A stretch of DNA of 64,000 bases from positions 65,390,756 to 65,454,755 of the forward strand of contig CM060731.1 in assembly GCA_030704615.1 (NCBI GenBank). The letters are read 5' to 3'. The notes below the pieces were generated by a model. It searched no databases. It worked only from the letters and a program-made list of their open reading frames with translations, and was not told the DNA's origin. Position 1 is the stretch's first letter, and each line of letters starts with the position of its first letter. Shown piece after piece: positions 42,480-53,365 of this stretch. A program made the translations under genes and the position numbers. Source of the stretch: Takakia lepidozioides (Eukaryota > Streptophyta > Takakiopsida > Takakiales > Takakiaceae).

Positions 42480-43946
42480 CGTCCTCTACCTCTAAGCCCA
42501 CTGGACTTAAGGTTGCAGTTACGGAGGACAATTGGGAGCCTGACATTGGACCCATTGTCACCGGAGGAGAGAGACGACGTATACGGCGGTTCCTGAGGGC
42601 TTACAGGAATTGCTTTGCCTTCAGTTTGAAGGACTTGGGAGCACTGAAGGGTCAAGAGATCCGTATTGAGTTGGCCACTGACACGCCAATCTTTCGGAGA
42701 CCCTATAGATAGTGACATGGAGAGGTCTTTGATTCAGATGAGGACTCAAGATCTCTGGGAGGCAGGTTTGGTGGAGCTCTCTGGTGGAGAGTATGCTTCA
42801 GCCACAGTGATGCCAGCCAAGAAGGATGTCTATGGCAATTGGACGGAGAGACGTATGTGCGGTGATTACCGGCCTGTAAATCGTCAGACCAAGTCCGATA
42901 AGTATGCCATGCCAACACCAGAGGAGATCTTTGATGCCATCGGGCATGCTAAGGCCTTTAGCACTTTGGATTTACGATCCGGATATCACCAGTTGCCAAT
43001 CAAGGAGGCGGACAAGCAGAAGACGGCATTCTGGGGGATCAATGAGCACGGCAAGGATTGCCTATATCAGTGGCGGTTCTTACCATTTGGGCTTAAGAAT
43101 GCTCCTGCAGAGTTTCAGAGAGTCATGGATAGGATTCTAGCAGGGGTGGACTTTGCTCGGTGCTACATAGATGACATCATCATCTTTAGTGTTACGATGG
43201 AGGAGCATGAGAGACACCTTCAGGTGGTATTGGAGCGCTTGAGAGCGCACGGATTGAAGTTGCATCCGGGGAAGTGCAAGTTTTTCCACAACCAGATTGA
43301 GTATCTGGGTCACATGATATATCCTGGAGGATTGGGGGTACAGCAGACTAAGGTAGAGGCCATTGCACAAATTCCACGCCCCACGGATGTGAGCCGAGTT
43401 CGAGCTTTCATGGGGTTGGCAAACTATTATAGACGGTTTGTCAAGGGATTTAGTACCATTGCAAAGGCTCTAACCAAGCTGACCAAGGTGGACCAGGAGT
43501 GGCAGTGGGAAGATGAGCAGGAACGAGCTTTTCAAGAGCTCAAGGCGAGGTTGACCTCGGCGCCTATCTTGAGACGACCTATCAGGGGGCGTCCCTTTCA
43601 GCTGCATACGGATTGGAGCATGCTGGGGCTTGGAGCGGTGCTCACACAGGTGGATGATGAGGGAAGAGAGTTCGTAGTGGCTTACGCTAGCCGCTCGAAC
43701 AACGCTGCAGAGGCTAAGTACAGCTCATATGAGGGAGAGTGCTTAGCTGCAGTGTGGGCCGTGGCACACTTCAGGTGCTATCTATACGGCAATCTTTTCA
43801 CCCTTGTCACGGATCACCAGCCACTCAAGTGGTTGATGGAGTCAGACAAGCTTACGGGGAAGCTTGGGTGGGCACTTATACTCCAGGAGTATGACTTTCA
43901 GGTTGTGCATCGACCGGGTTTGGTCAATCGGATGCGGATGGATTGA
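42480..43946 (+). pseudogene. pol: Reverse transcriptase and RNase H, copy 2
   Basis: From 42,666 a single open frame covers almost all of RT and RNase H (426 codons), the best preserved part of either copy. RT blocks: CGDYRPVNRQTKSDKYAMP, FSTLDLRSGYHQLPI, YIDDIIIF, HGLKLHPGKCKFFHNQIEYLG (replaced in copy 1). RNase H blocks: DWSMLGLGAVLTQVDDEGRE, YEGECLAAVWAV, VTDHQPLKWL. A two-base loss near 42,708 and a deletion near 43,865 are the visible lesions. Confidence 0.88.
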
Positions 43947-44239
43947 GTCGCAATCCATGCATGAGCCAGCAGGATGACACTGGAGCTCGGTGGCATGGTG
44001 AGACGGACGAGGAGATGGTGCCGGGATGGCACGCATCTGCATTTTTGTGTATCTTGGCATCGGGAGGTCAGTTGGACCTACAACAGGGATGACTGTAGAC
44101 GGAGTGTCTGAGGACCCTGAGGCTAGTGATGAGCAGGTGGTGCCAGAGATATACATGAGGATTCGGCTGTGTTGGACTACCTCCGCACGGGAGACACGGC
44201 AGCCATTGTGACTGCAGGGAGAGGGATCGGATCCTGCAA

Positions 44240-45400
44240 CGAGCCAAGAGGTTCAAGTGGGAGGGGATACACCTACTTCGAGTGTGGGAGGATGGTCGGG
44301 TGAGGATTGTGCCTCACCCCACACAGCGTGCACGGTTAGTGCGGCATGCCCATGAGGAGTTGGGGCATTTTGGAGTGCGACGCACTCACAGTTTACTGCA
44401 GGGGCAGTATTGGTGGCGTGGTATGCATACAGAGGTGCAACAGTTCGTGGCTAGGTGCATGGTGTGTGACAGGGTGCGTGCTTCATTCAACGCCCCTACA
44501 CCACAGTTGCATCCTTTACCAATCATGGGATTGGGCTACAGGTGGAGTCTTGACTTCGCAGGACCGTTGCCACTGACTATGCGCCACCACAGATATGTGT
44601 TGGTGATGGTGGAGCACTTCTCCAAGTGGATTGAGTTGGTTCCATTGCCTGACAGGCTAGTGAGGGGGCTGCGTATGCATTCTTGGATCGTGTGCTTAGC
44701 CGATTTGTGCTCCAGCTGAGGTACTCACGGACCAAGGGAGAGAGTTCTTGGGGGAGTTTCAGGCTTTGTGTGATAAAGCCTTGATAGACCACCGCACCAC
44801 TTCTCGGGATCATCCTGAGGCCGATGGCTTAGCAGAGAGAGTTGTTCAGACGGTGAAGAGGGTTTGCGCAAGTATGGCTTGCAGAAGGGACACCTAGGAG
44901 ATTGGGATCTTCAGGTTCCTTGGTTAGCCATGGGCTACAGGTTCAGCAAACAAGCATCACTTGCCTCCTTCTCACCATATTTCCTTCTCTTTGGCCGAGA
45001 GCCGGATTTGCCTGCAGCCATTCGTAGGGACACTGCTCAAGTCCTTAACCTTGACGATCCGGACATGTGGGTACGTGCATGTGATCAGCGTGCAGAGTTG
45101 TTCAAGAAAGTCATGCCCATGGCTTTTGAGAACCTTGCCATTGCACAGCACCGTGATACGTTGAGGTATGCCACTATACGTGGTGGAGGATATCGTCCTG
45201 GGGTTCGGAGGTTTAGCCCTGGTGACTATGTTTATTTGCAGCAGACTGCTCCTACGACTCTGGATGTTACTGCAGGGCGTGTTATTCTGAGGGTTCGAGA
45301 GGTGTTGCCCTCAGGGGTCCTGATCTTGGAGGGTCGGGATGGCATGACTTGGAAGGACCATGTGCGTAATTGTGCGCCATGTCACCTTTCCAATGTCGAT
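44240..45400 (+). pseudogene. int: Integrase, copy 2
   Basis: HHCC region HAHEELGHFGVRRTHSLL with CMVCDRVR; core WSLDFAGPLP, then, after frameshifts near 44,653 and 44,700, LTDQGREF with the second Asp intact, and HPEADGLAERVVQTVKR with the Glu. The C-terminal frame 44,864-45,529 carries RFSPGDYVYLQQTAP and GRVILRVREVLP and continues in frame into the PHD finger. Confidence 0.85.
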
Positions 45401-45439
45401 GGCAGAGTTGACCCAAACTTGGCAGTGGTACCTGCAGGT

Positions 45440-45588
45440 TTGAGGTGCATGCTCTGTGGGTCTGCCAAAGGGGCAGCCACATGCTGGTGTGTGATCGATG
45501 CTCAAGGGGTTGGCATATGGGATGCTTGACACCACCTCTTGAGAAGGTTCCTGACGGAGATTGGTTGTGTCCACACTGCTTGGGATAG
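45440..45588 (+). pseudogene. PHD finger, copy 2
   Basis: LRCMLCGSAKGAAT is in frame with integrase; a base missing near 45,480 shifts the rest, which reads CDRCSRGWHMGCLTPPLE and DGDWLCPHC in the next frame. The Cys4-His-Cys3 set is complete across the shift. In-frame continuity with the integrase tail supports an ancestral integrase-PHD fusion. Confidence 0.82.
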
Positions 45589-45847
45589 TGGCAGTGGACA
45601 TGACTGGAGGCAGCTAACAAGACATGGGAGGCCAAGCTCATAGGAGTCAATACATGAGATCCCAAGCTCAAGTTCACAGGTTGCAAGACGGCGACTAACG
45701 ATGGGGCAACTCTTGCACCCGCCTCTTGATCTATCGAGTTTGAGTGTAGTAGGGATAGTGGTGGAGGACTTAGTGAGGCTATGGTCACTATCACATCTTG
45801 TGGCTACCTGGACTTAGAGGGACCTAAGCACCAGCTAGGGGGGCGAT

Positions 45848-46538
45848 TGTGTGGACTAGTGACTGCCATAGTGGGCAGCATAGTGGCAGCCTAGTGACTG
45901 ACTAGTTGTAGCCTAGTGGTGGACTAGTGGCTGGACTAGTGGTGGACTAGTGGTATACTAGTGTGTGTGGTGTGCACATGTGTTGTGTGGTTTTGGACAG
46001 CGATGTAGTTGTGTAGCGATATGTATGCACGACAGCTGTCAAGTTATTTTACCACTAGTGTGAAACTAGCTAGGAAATAGCTAGCTTTTACATATTGACA
46101 TTTGGGATTGGCCCAAGTGTCAATCCAGGGGTCAAGGTTGATTTAGGCCCTGGAGTGGTTATCTTCACGGCAAGCGCGGAAGGCTCATCTTTCTCGAGTT
46201 GAGCCTCACCGCGCCTAGCTATGGCGCCGTAGTGTGGATTCCCCATGGCGTGGGGTGCACTTGGCTTGACTTGTATTTGAGTGATGAGGTTATATATGCA
46301 TGAGTTTATGCTTCAGATTTGTGAGCTCGTGCTTGTATTCTTCTTCTTTATCATTGTGTGGACTAGTGACTGCCATAGTGGGCAGCATAGTGGCAGCCTA
46401 GTGACTGACTAGTTGTAGCCTAGTGGTTGGACTAGTGGTGGACTAGTGGTGACTAGTGGTATACTAGTGTGTGGTGCACATGTGTTGTGTGGTTTTGGAC
46501 AGCGATGTAGTTGTGTAGCGATATGTATGCGCATGACA
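45848..46538 (+). repeat. Right terminal repeats of Ty3 copy 2, arrangement A-B-A
   Basis: A1 45848-46034 (187 bp), GC, B 46037-46353 (317 bp), A2 46355-46538 (184 bp). A1 and A2 are nearly identical to each other but much longer than in copy 1 because of extra GTGGACTAGTG-type repeats; they share the last 50 bases with copy 1 (GATGTAGTTGTGTAGCGATA to GACA). B keeps the TGTCAAG...TTTATCA ends. A hairpin at 46094-46106 with 46112-46124 matches in position the first hairpin of copy 1. Confidence 0.82.
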
Positions 46539-46644
46539 TGTGCATGGATATAGACTTGGTGCACAAGTTTTTTATGTGTCACTGACGGATATAAATGGGA
46601 AAAGCACATTAGTGTCTCCAGAGATCAGTGATAACTGGGATGAG

Positions 46645-46918
46645 TGCTGGAAAGATGCCAATGAGGAGTTCGAGCTGGGTCATGATGGGGAAAGAACACC
46701 CAGCAATTCTGCAACCACATGTTCTACGTCTGGGACGGCAACCACCGATTGCTGGCATGGATGGGATACATTCAGAAACACCATGCGAAAGACAGAGACA
46801 AGCATGTTGCTGTGGAGGCAATGGTTTTGGATCCTGGAAACAACATTGCTAGGCTTCTTATAGCTATGCACGACGTGAACAAGTAAGTCATCCATGAGAT
46901 TTCATTCCCTCTGTAGTG
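46645..46918 (+). repeat. ParB-like exon, duplicated (first copy)
   Basis: TGCTGGAAAGATGCCAATGA through the DGNHR exon, its donor site (GTAAGTCATCC) and 40 bp of intron is repeated directly at 47,388-47,660 with few changes. The second copy lacks three codons (FYV, CTACG-containing segment) before WDGNHR. The left arm of the large inverted repeat sits between the two copies. Confidence 0.85.
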
Positions 46919-47384
46919 TGGTAAACACAATCTATAGTGGAAGTGTGTACATCGGCTATTCAGAACTCAGACACAAAAAAATCATTTTTATCACGAATCG
47001 GTGATGATCGGTGTCGATCATAACAGATTCTACTAGAGTGGAGCTGCAGAGAACATTGAAACTCATCATGAAAGCACAAGCAAAAGGGAGACGACATACC
47101 AGCTGACCAGGGAAACCCCCTTTCACAAGGTAGAGGCTGTTCACACAATTCCATGTGCGCAAAACTTCAAACCCTGAAGACTTGAGGTATGATGTCAATG
47201 CCCGACGACTATCATTGTTACATGACTGAAAAAACAGAAGTGTCCCTGCATCAGAGAGGAAGTTATTACAGAACCCGAACACCCAACTCCAGTAGTTGTC
47301 CTCGAATTTGTTCCAGCTGGCGTCTTGCCTTTGGAAGAACTTCTGGCACAGCCTGGCCATCTGGGATGTCGAGAATGACAATGT
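46916..47384 (-). repeat. Large inverted repeat, left arm (about 465 bp)
   Basis: Reverse complement of 50,490-50,953, with scattered substitutions. Read on the minus strand it encodes the same methyltransferase-like exon as the right arm and in places preserves a longer open frame (FCNNFLSDAGTLLFFQSCNN, then GFEVLRTWNCVNSLYLVKGG). It is inserted in the intron after the ParB-like exon. Confidence 0.88.
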
Positions 47385-47387
47385 CGG

Positions 47388-47660
47388 CTGCTGGAAAGAT
47401 GCCAATGAGGAGTTCGAGCTGGGCCTCATGATGGGAAAGAACACCCAGCAATTCTGCAACCACATGTCTGGGACGGCAACCACCGATTGCTGGCATGGAT
47501 GGGATACATTCAGAAACACCATGCGAAAGACAAAGACCAAGCATGTTGCTGTAGAGGCAATGGTTTTGGATCCTGGAAACGACATCGCTAGGCTTCTTAC
47601 AGCTATGCACGACGTGAACAAGTAAGTCATCCAGGAGATTTCATTCCCTTTGTAGTGTCT
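47388..47660 (+). repeat. ParB-like exon, duplicated (second copy)
   Basis: Second direct copy of the exon at 46,645-46,918; see there. This copy joins the downstream exons of the gene. Confidence 0.85.
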
Positions 47661-48800
47661 TATTAATCCCCAAAAAACAGTTTAAGGAATGCAATGTTTC
47701 CAATGTTTTTGCAGATCGACAGAGAATCGCATGTGACAACAAGCTTGGTCCATACACTATTCCGAATTCAGAGGATTGGTCTGATGAAGCTGGATGATTT
47801 TCCACCCAATATAATCAAGAAGTGCGAAACGGGAAGAGCTGCAGGCACTTGGTATTCTTTGACACGAGAGGCGTTTTTGGAGTACATATATGCGGTAAGC
47901 CGAGTCTGTACTCAGTTTACTTTTCGAATACATGTTTGTAGTCCCTTCGGTGTTAATTTCTACTTGAATCAATGCAGCAAGAACTGGCAGAGGAAGCTGA
48001 GAAGGGGAAAATCCGAATATTACCGCACTACACCAGAGGAACTAAGGACATCAAAGGGTGTGGAAGCTGCAATAAAGAAGGAGTTTGAAATGCGAAGAAA
48101 CACCAAATTGATGTCCGCCTTCGAAAGCAGCTTAGAATAGTAGATCCTGGACTGTTCTGAGTTCCTTCAGCAGATCAAAACACACTATGACAAGCATGTG
48201 CATCCGGAGATGCAGCAGGAGAAATTGCACCGGCTGGCCATATCGATGGTAAACCCACAAACAAAAATAAGTTGGCTGGAGATATGGAACTCAGATCAAA
48301 CAGTAAAGGACTTGAATCGGTTCCAAATAGCACCATACAGCCTGGCAAGGTGGAAGGAATCAGTGATTTGGTGTTTGATAACTGGCTCCCAAGGCTACAT
48401 TTGGAGTCAGGTGTGTATTCAAATATGCCGTTTTCTTTTCTTCAAGTATGTGATGAGTATCTTATTTGCAATTCTGACAAATATACAATTTGCAGCTCGA
48501 AAAGCGCGCCGTCATTGTGCTGGATCAGACTTTGAAGGACCTAACATTTCGATTGTTTCCCCTCCCCAAATGTCATTGGAGGCATACATAAGGAAGTGGA
48601 GAGGTCTCACCTGGAGATACTGTTTTTTCGGGAGTTCTCCAAAGATGGTAACATTTTACGGTCCAACGACTTGACAGTCAGGTTGGAGGAGAGTGGGCAT
48701 GATGCGAGTTGTGTACAGGTGCAATGTCATACTGGAAACTCTACTGTTTTTCTTGGGAAAAAATGTGGCTTCATAAGGATTGCAATCATAGATCCAAATT

Positions 48801-49540
48801 GAATTCGTTGACGACATTCACTTCTTTGTCTGAGTCATTCTTAAGCGAGTATATGAATTCACTGGTTAGGATCTAAGGGTGTAATATAGTGTCCCTGATT
48901 AGAATTGATAATGTCCTTGAATGGCGTTGACGACATTCACATCCGGAGTTGTTGAGAGGTCCTCAGAGTTATGTAAATTTTGTAATGTCCATAGAGTTTA
49001 CAATGAGGGTTCTCACTTCATTTTGCTGAATGTCAATGCAAACATTCAGTTGTTTTGCATTGTTTTGCCTCTTGCGAGGAATCTGGAGGCTTAATAAGTT
49101 GTGTTATGAGAAATCCAAAGTGAATGTCGTTGACGACATTCACTTCTGTCTGTATTATTCACCAGCGACAATTTGAATTTACATGGATTGGGAGCTAAGT
49201 AATTGGTTCCTTGTTGGTATTTTTGTGAATGGCGTTGACATCATTCACATACAGTGTTGTTGTGAGGTCCTCAGTGATATGTTCGTTTATGAATGTGCAT
49301 TGAGTTTCCGGGAGGGTTCCTTACTCGAGTTTATGATTTCCATCCTTTGATTTTGCTTCATTTGAGGAATAATTAGGCTTGATTAGGAGTGTGTATTCAC
49401 AAATCCAAGTGAATGTCGTTGACGACATTCACTTCTATATCTGTGTCATTCCAAAACGATAGTTTGCATTCACTTGGATTAGGGTGTATTTACAGTATCA
49501 TGAATGGAATGTTTTGAATGGCGTTGACGATATTCACATC
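48801..49540. repeat. Long repeats with palindrome GTGAATGTCGT-TG-ACGACATTCAC
   Basis: Three degenerate units of about 300 bp. Each has a palindromic element TGAATGTCGTTGACGACATT(CAC) or its variant, and about 110 bp later a second one (GAATGGCGTTGACGACATTCAC). The best copies, 49120-49143 and 49409-49432, are perfect 11-bp inverted repeats around TG. Others are at 48801-48821, 48919-48940, 49225-49248 and 49516-49537. The block sits in a presumed intron or between exons of the ParB-like gene. Confidence 0.85.
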
Positions 49541-50489
49541 CGGAGGCAGTCGTGTGGTCCTGAAAGGTCCTTGGAGCAGTTCTCAGAGCCATTTCATTCT
49601 ATGTTTTTTTCATTCTGTTTACTTGCATCTTACTCACTGATCGCTTTGGTGGGTTGGGATTTATCTCTATTTTTCAGGTACACGAAATATGTGCTTATGG
49701 AAGGAAATCACCTGAGCGGAATTCCAGACTATTTGACATGTGGTCGGACCCCCAAACAATCCAACCATGTATACTGCAGGGATATTGAAGGACTGGAGTC
49801 CTTCTCACTTCAGAGACTGTGGGTGGTACCTTGACTGCCCACCGGAGCACACGACCTTTCAAGAACAGCATATGAAATACTTGAACAATAACGCTGAGAT
49901 GCTGGCGCCTTTGACTAACGAAGAGTACAACGAAACATAGCAACATTGGCTGCCAAGGAGCCTGATGCTCAGGGAACGCCGCAGAAGGGAAAGAAGGCGG
50001 GCCGCAAACCAAAAGACAAGGCTATTGATGTCATAGCCATCTCACCAGCAAAGCCAAAGGACAAAGACAAGTCCAAAGAGAAGGAAAATGACAAGGGGAA
50101 GGAGAGAAAGAAAAAGGAGATGGAGAGTGGGCAGGACTTTGCTGCTGGAAGATATACCCGCACTGTTCAGTGCGTGTTCGATGCCAAGCCACACCCTTCT
50201 CGTTCTGATTCGGCAGAGAGATGAAAATTGTTAATGAGGGTTGGCTGTCGATGATGCAGAGTCGAAAGAGAGGATACACTGGGGTGCCTTTGCCTACCTG
50301 GGACAATATAATCCTCATTCCTCAATCTGGTGAGAATTCCAGTTTCTTTCTTTTCTCTGAAAGTTTCGTTGGCAGTATTTCAGTCTCGTTCTTTGAAAAC
50401 ATTCTTGCCATCGTTCTTATAAAAAACATGTCTGTTGCAGGTGAGCACAGGTCCCACCTTCGTGTGCGGTGTGCAGAAACATATGCGCC

Positions 50490-50953
50490 ACATTGTCATT
50501 CTTGACATCCCGGATGGCCAGGCTGTGCCAGAATTCTTCCAAGGGCAAGACGCCAGGCTGGAACAAATTCGAGGACAACTACTGGAGTTGGGTGTTCGGG
50601 TTCTGTAATAACTTCCTCTCTGATGCAGGGACACTTCTACTTTTTCATTCATGTGACAATGATAGTCGTCGGCATTGGCATCATACCTCAAGTCTTCAGG
50701 GTTTGAAGTTTGCGCACATGGAATTGTTTGAACAGCCTCTACCTTGTGAAAGGGGGTTTCCCTGGTCAGCTGGTATGCCGTCTCCCTTCTGCTTGTGCTT
50801 TCATGACGAGTTTCAAATGTTCTCTGCAGCTCCACTCTAGTAGAATCTGTTATGATCGACACCGATCATCACCGATTCGTGAAAAAATGATTTTTTTGTC
50901 TGAGTCTGAATAGCCGATGTACACACTTCCACTATAGATTGTGTTTACCACAC
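50490..50953 (+). repeat. Large inverted repeat, right arm
   Basis: Partner of 46,916-47,384. In this orientation the exon is in its natural place, following an acceptor-like TGTTGCAG near 50,440 and the exon encoding TGVPLPTWDNIILIPQSG. Confidence 0.88.
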
Positions 50954-51969
50954 TAACCTGCTATCTCTTTGGCAGACGAGATGTTCGAGCGATCTGTCTG
51001 CGCAGGATTCGCACCTTCAAGACACCACCTCCATCCGCAGCTTTGAGATTTCTGACCAGGTTGTTTCGGTCAACCCCCCCTATGAGCCCCATGTCGATGA
51101 CATTTTGTACAACTTCATGCAGTCCCAGTCAGACTCTGAAGAAACTAGATGGCACTCCCTGGAGAGGTGCAAAAGAAAAGTCCCCAGCGTTCATGTAAAT
51201 ACTGCTGGAGTCATGCAGCCACCACTCTGCACGGGTGGTCGATCTTTCTGTGTCCACAGGTTTGTTCTTCCCTCCAAATTGGTTTTCTTTCAACATTTCA
51301 TCCTGCTAAATCCCCCCACCAAACTGTTCATGTCCTCTTGTGTGGTGCAGGAGCAACTTACCATGCATGCAAGGCAGGCGGAAAAGCCTTTTTGGCATGG
51401 AGGGTGATTCTGACCTCTACAACACAGTGCTCCCCCCTTTTGTCTGGCTCCACTTCAGGCACACAGACTTGATCGGATTCAAAATTTGAAATGATGACGA
51501 TCTCGAAGATAAGCAGGTCGACAACGACTTTTCATGTGAGTAAGTGCTAAACCCTCTTTACTCAATTTCTCAATAACATCAAAGTTACAGTAATAACTTT
51601 TCAGGCTGTCTTTTCAGGAAAGGCAGCGGTGGATCTTCAGGAGATACAGTCATTTCTGGCGAGTCTGTTTTCGACAGCCCCTTTCAATTTTGCTTCCTGT
51701 TTATGCCGAAGCAATGGCACTCACGCGGCCGAGTCCCTATCCCCTGACTTGTTACTGCCCAGCCGTAGGTGTATCCACGTGGATCCGGTGTTCTAAAATA
51801 CTTAGACTTAGATGCAGAGGAAGCGGGGATACATTGTACTGACTCTGAGTCAGACTGAACTATATTATTTAATATCATTTTCATACTATCTGGAAAACAT
51901 TGAATCCCCTTCCTCCACTCGTAGTTGTTCCTAATAATCACAGAATCAACTTTCATTTAAATTGCAATA

Positions 51970-52335
51970 TGTATGAATCCATCTCACAACCTCCCTGACT
52001 CTTCTCATATCCATTGTGCATTCATCTACAGTGTATTCATGCGTGCTCCATTCATGAATGTTTTCCTTGTTCAACATCCATTGTACATTCATCCTCTGTA
52101 CTCTTTCCAATCCCACCCACAACCTTCCACACTCATTTCATATACGTTGTGCATTCGTCAAAAGTTTGGTCATGCATCTTCCTGTCATGAATTTTTGTCA
52201 TTGCTCGACATCCATTATACATTCATCCATACTCTTATCCATCCCTCATTCATCCATCTACATTCATTTTTCACACTCATCCATGTGTTTGTCATCCAAC
52301 TGTACATTCATCCATCTTTTATTCAATGACTTTTA
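51970..52335. repeat. CATTCATCC-rich simple sequence
   Basis: Irregular repetition of CATTCATCCA and CTCATCCAT-like words on the plus strand. It has frames without stop codons but low complexity, so it is not coding. Confidence 0.6.
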
Positions 52336-52349
52336 TTAAGTCGTCCAGC

Positions 52350-52510
52350 TTATTTCCGCGGTAAAGGGTGCCAATCCGCGGACTATACACTCCACTTCTT
52401 CTTGGGCACGTGGTGACGCGGCTTTCACGTGTGATGACGTGGAGTGAGCCCCCGTGACGTGGCGTGAGCGCAGTTGCGCTTACACGCTCACACCAGCTCA
52501 CGCCGAGGCA
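52350..52510. repeat. GC-rich segment with GTGACGTGGCGTGAGC motif
   Basis: Repeats of ACGTGG and GTGAGC words and several short palindromes (CACGTG, CCGCGG). The core is the reverse complement of the GCTCACGCCACGTCA motif at 25,320-25,360. It may be the partner end of the same unidentified element, or another member of its family. Confidence 0.4.
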
Positions 52511-52705
52511 TCCCTGGCTGAAATGGAGAAGTACACATTGTGTGGACTGATGAAGAGCCGCACACGTGTGCTAGGGTCGCGCAAGCCTTCTGATGCGCGC
52601 AAAAAGATGACTGCAAAGGGGTACGGTCTGATGGGAGAGGCGCATGCTGTCGGGGTAAGAGTGATGGGGTCGGCAATGCAGGTTGCACAACTGGAGAAGA
52701 AATGA
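52454..52705 (+). CDS. Unrecognised short open reading frame (83 aa)
   Basis: Frame with a helical, charged composition (LAEMEKYTLCGLMKSRTRVL, then SDARKKMTAKGYGLMG). It overlaps the GC-rich motif block. Probably a fragment of an unidentified element. Confidence 0.2.
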   Translation: MTWRERSCAYTLTPAHAEASLAEMEKYTLCGLMKSRTRVLGSRKPSDARKKMTAKGYGLMGEAHAVGVRVMGSAMQVAQLEKK

Positions 52706-52775
52706 CTAGCGTGGGACCTCGAACCCTACCTGAGAGGCGCAGTGGGGGAGGGCTCAACAGACACTGTGGGAGTTC

Positions 52776-52911
52776 TTCGGTCGGCGGGGCGCCAATAGAA
52801 GAACCTGGAATCAAGCGGTGGAGAAGACCGTTGTGAAGAAGGACGACTCTTCTTGAACTTGGTGTCTGGAGCTTGGACTCTGGTGCGCATCAGGAACATG
52901 TGAGCTAGGGG
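52776..52911. repeat. Inverted repeat arm (about 135 bp), right
   Basis: Reverse complement of 38,268-38,403. Its end at 52,911 is exactly where the segmental duplication copy 2 begins. Confidence 0.85.
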
Positions 52912-53340
52912 TCTTCACGAGTCCATTTCCGAGTGCGTACACCGTCATTCCTTTTTCGGCATGCTCTCAAGTGCTTCTTCTGAGTTGCATCGAGCCCGAC
53001 TTCTATCATGCGCATGACCCAGAGCAGGGGTATGGTTGGCAACATGACCCACTATCGCACCTTTTCACCTCTCAACTTCTATTTTCACTACTGCGCTTCT
53101 TCTTCGACTCGGTTTGTCTCATCCTTCGACATTGGCCCCTGTCCGTCTCTTCCGGTGGTGTGGGTCTTTTGTCCATTGTGTTTCGCGATGCGGTGACATC
53201 TATTGCTCGGAGGCAGGGTATCATGTACTGCGTGAGCAACCACATCTATGACCCACACTCACGTCCACTCTACACGCCGCCGATATTGGTTCATTGCACT
53301 CCCTATGACAACATGCTGGGCATATCATGCGATCAATGAA
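52912..53340 (+). mobile_element. LINE fragment at the start of duplication copy 2
   Basis: 52,912-53,130 matches 27,479-27,690 (LINE C-terminal region, TSPFPSAYT, LLLSCIEPDFY). 53,131-53,400 differs from copy 1: it contains SVSSGGVGLLSIVFRDAVTS, which belongs to the same LINE family further upstream, so the two copies retain different internal deletions of the LINE. Confidence 0.7.
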
Positions 53341-53365
53341 TTGCACGACACCACATTTCGTTCAG

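Larger units (their letters stand above)
38701..46538 (+). mobile_element. Ty3/gypsy retrotransposon copy 2, 5'-truncated, with DNMT and PHD
   Basis: Collinear with copy 1 from position 7386 to the end. It lacks the left repeat, the SAM carrier segment, the pre-gag ORF and the first half of gag. All later domains are recognisable in the same order. Coding sequence is close to copy 1, but the right terminal repeats are clearly diverged from it, so this is a related subfamily. Frameshifts occur near 39,030, 39,250, 40,390, 41,020, 41,490, 41,910, 42,370, 42,705, 43,865, 44,205, 44,700, 44,865 and 45,475. Integrase keeps its second Asp (codon 44730-44732). Confidence 0.88.
46560..51535 (+). pseudogene. 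Intron-containing gene with ParB-like DGNHR motif and possible methyltransferase-like end
   Basis: Multi-exon gene, rearranged. The first recognised exon (about 46,560-46,883) encodes, across a frameshift, SLTDINGKSTLVSPEISDNW and then FYVWDGNHRLLAWMGYIQKH; DGNHR is the hallmark of ParB/sulfiredoxin-like domains. An exon from about 47,714 to 47,892 (LVHTLFRIQRIGLMKLDDF) ends before a probable intron 47,893-47,979. Another likely intron is 48,411-48,497. Later parts are GILKDWSPSHFRDCGWYLDC (near 49,800), then a Lys-rich linker with KKAGRKPKDK, like an AT-hook (49,950-50,200), then VQKHMRHIVILDIPDGQAVP and FCNNFLSDAGTLLLFHSCDN (50,480-50,660). The last segment, followed by GFEVLRTWNCVNSLYL in the inverted copy, has the shape of a Rossmann methyltransferase C-terminal half, but this is inference. 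An exon near 51,050 has VNPPYEPHVDDILYNFMQ. I cannot name the gene. Confidence 0.5.

Noticed and set aside
48801-49540. CRISPR array
   Set aside because: Repeats are about 300 bp apart and palindromic, in an intron-bearing eukaryotic gene; no regular spacers or cas genes.
51973-52329. Two open frames of about 100 residues rich in His, Ser, Phe and Pro
   Set aside because: They are translations of the CATTCATCC-type simple sequence.
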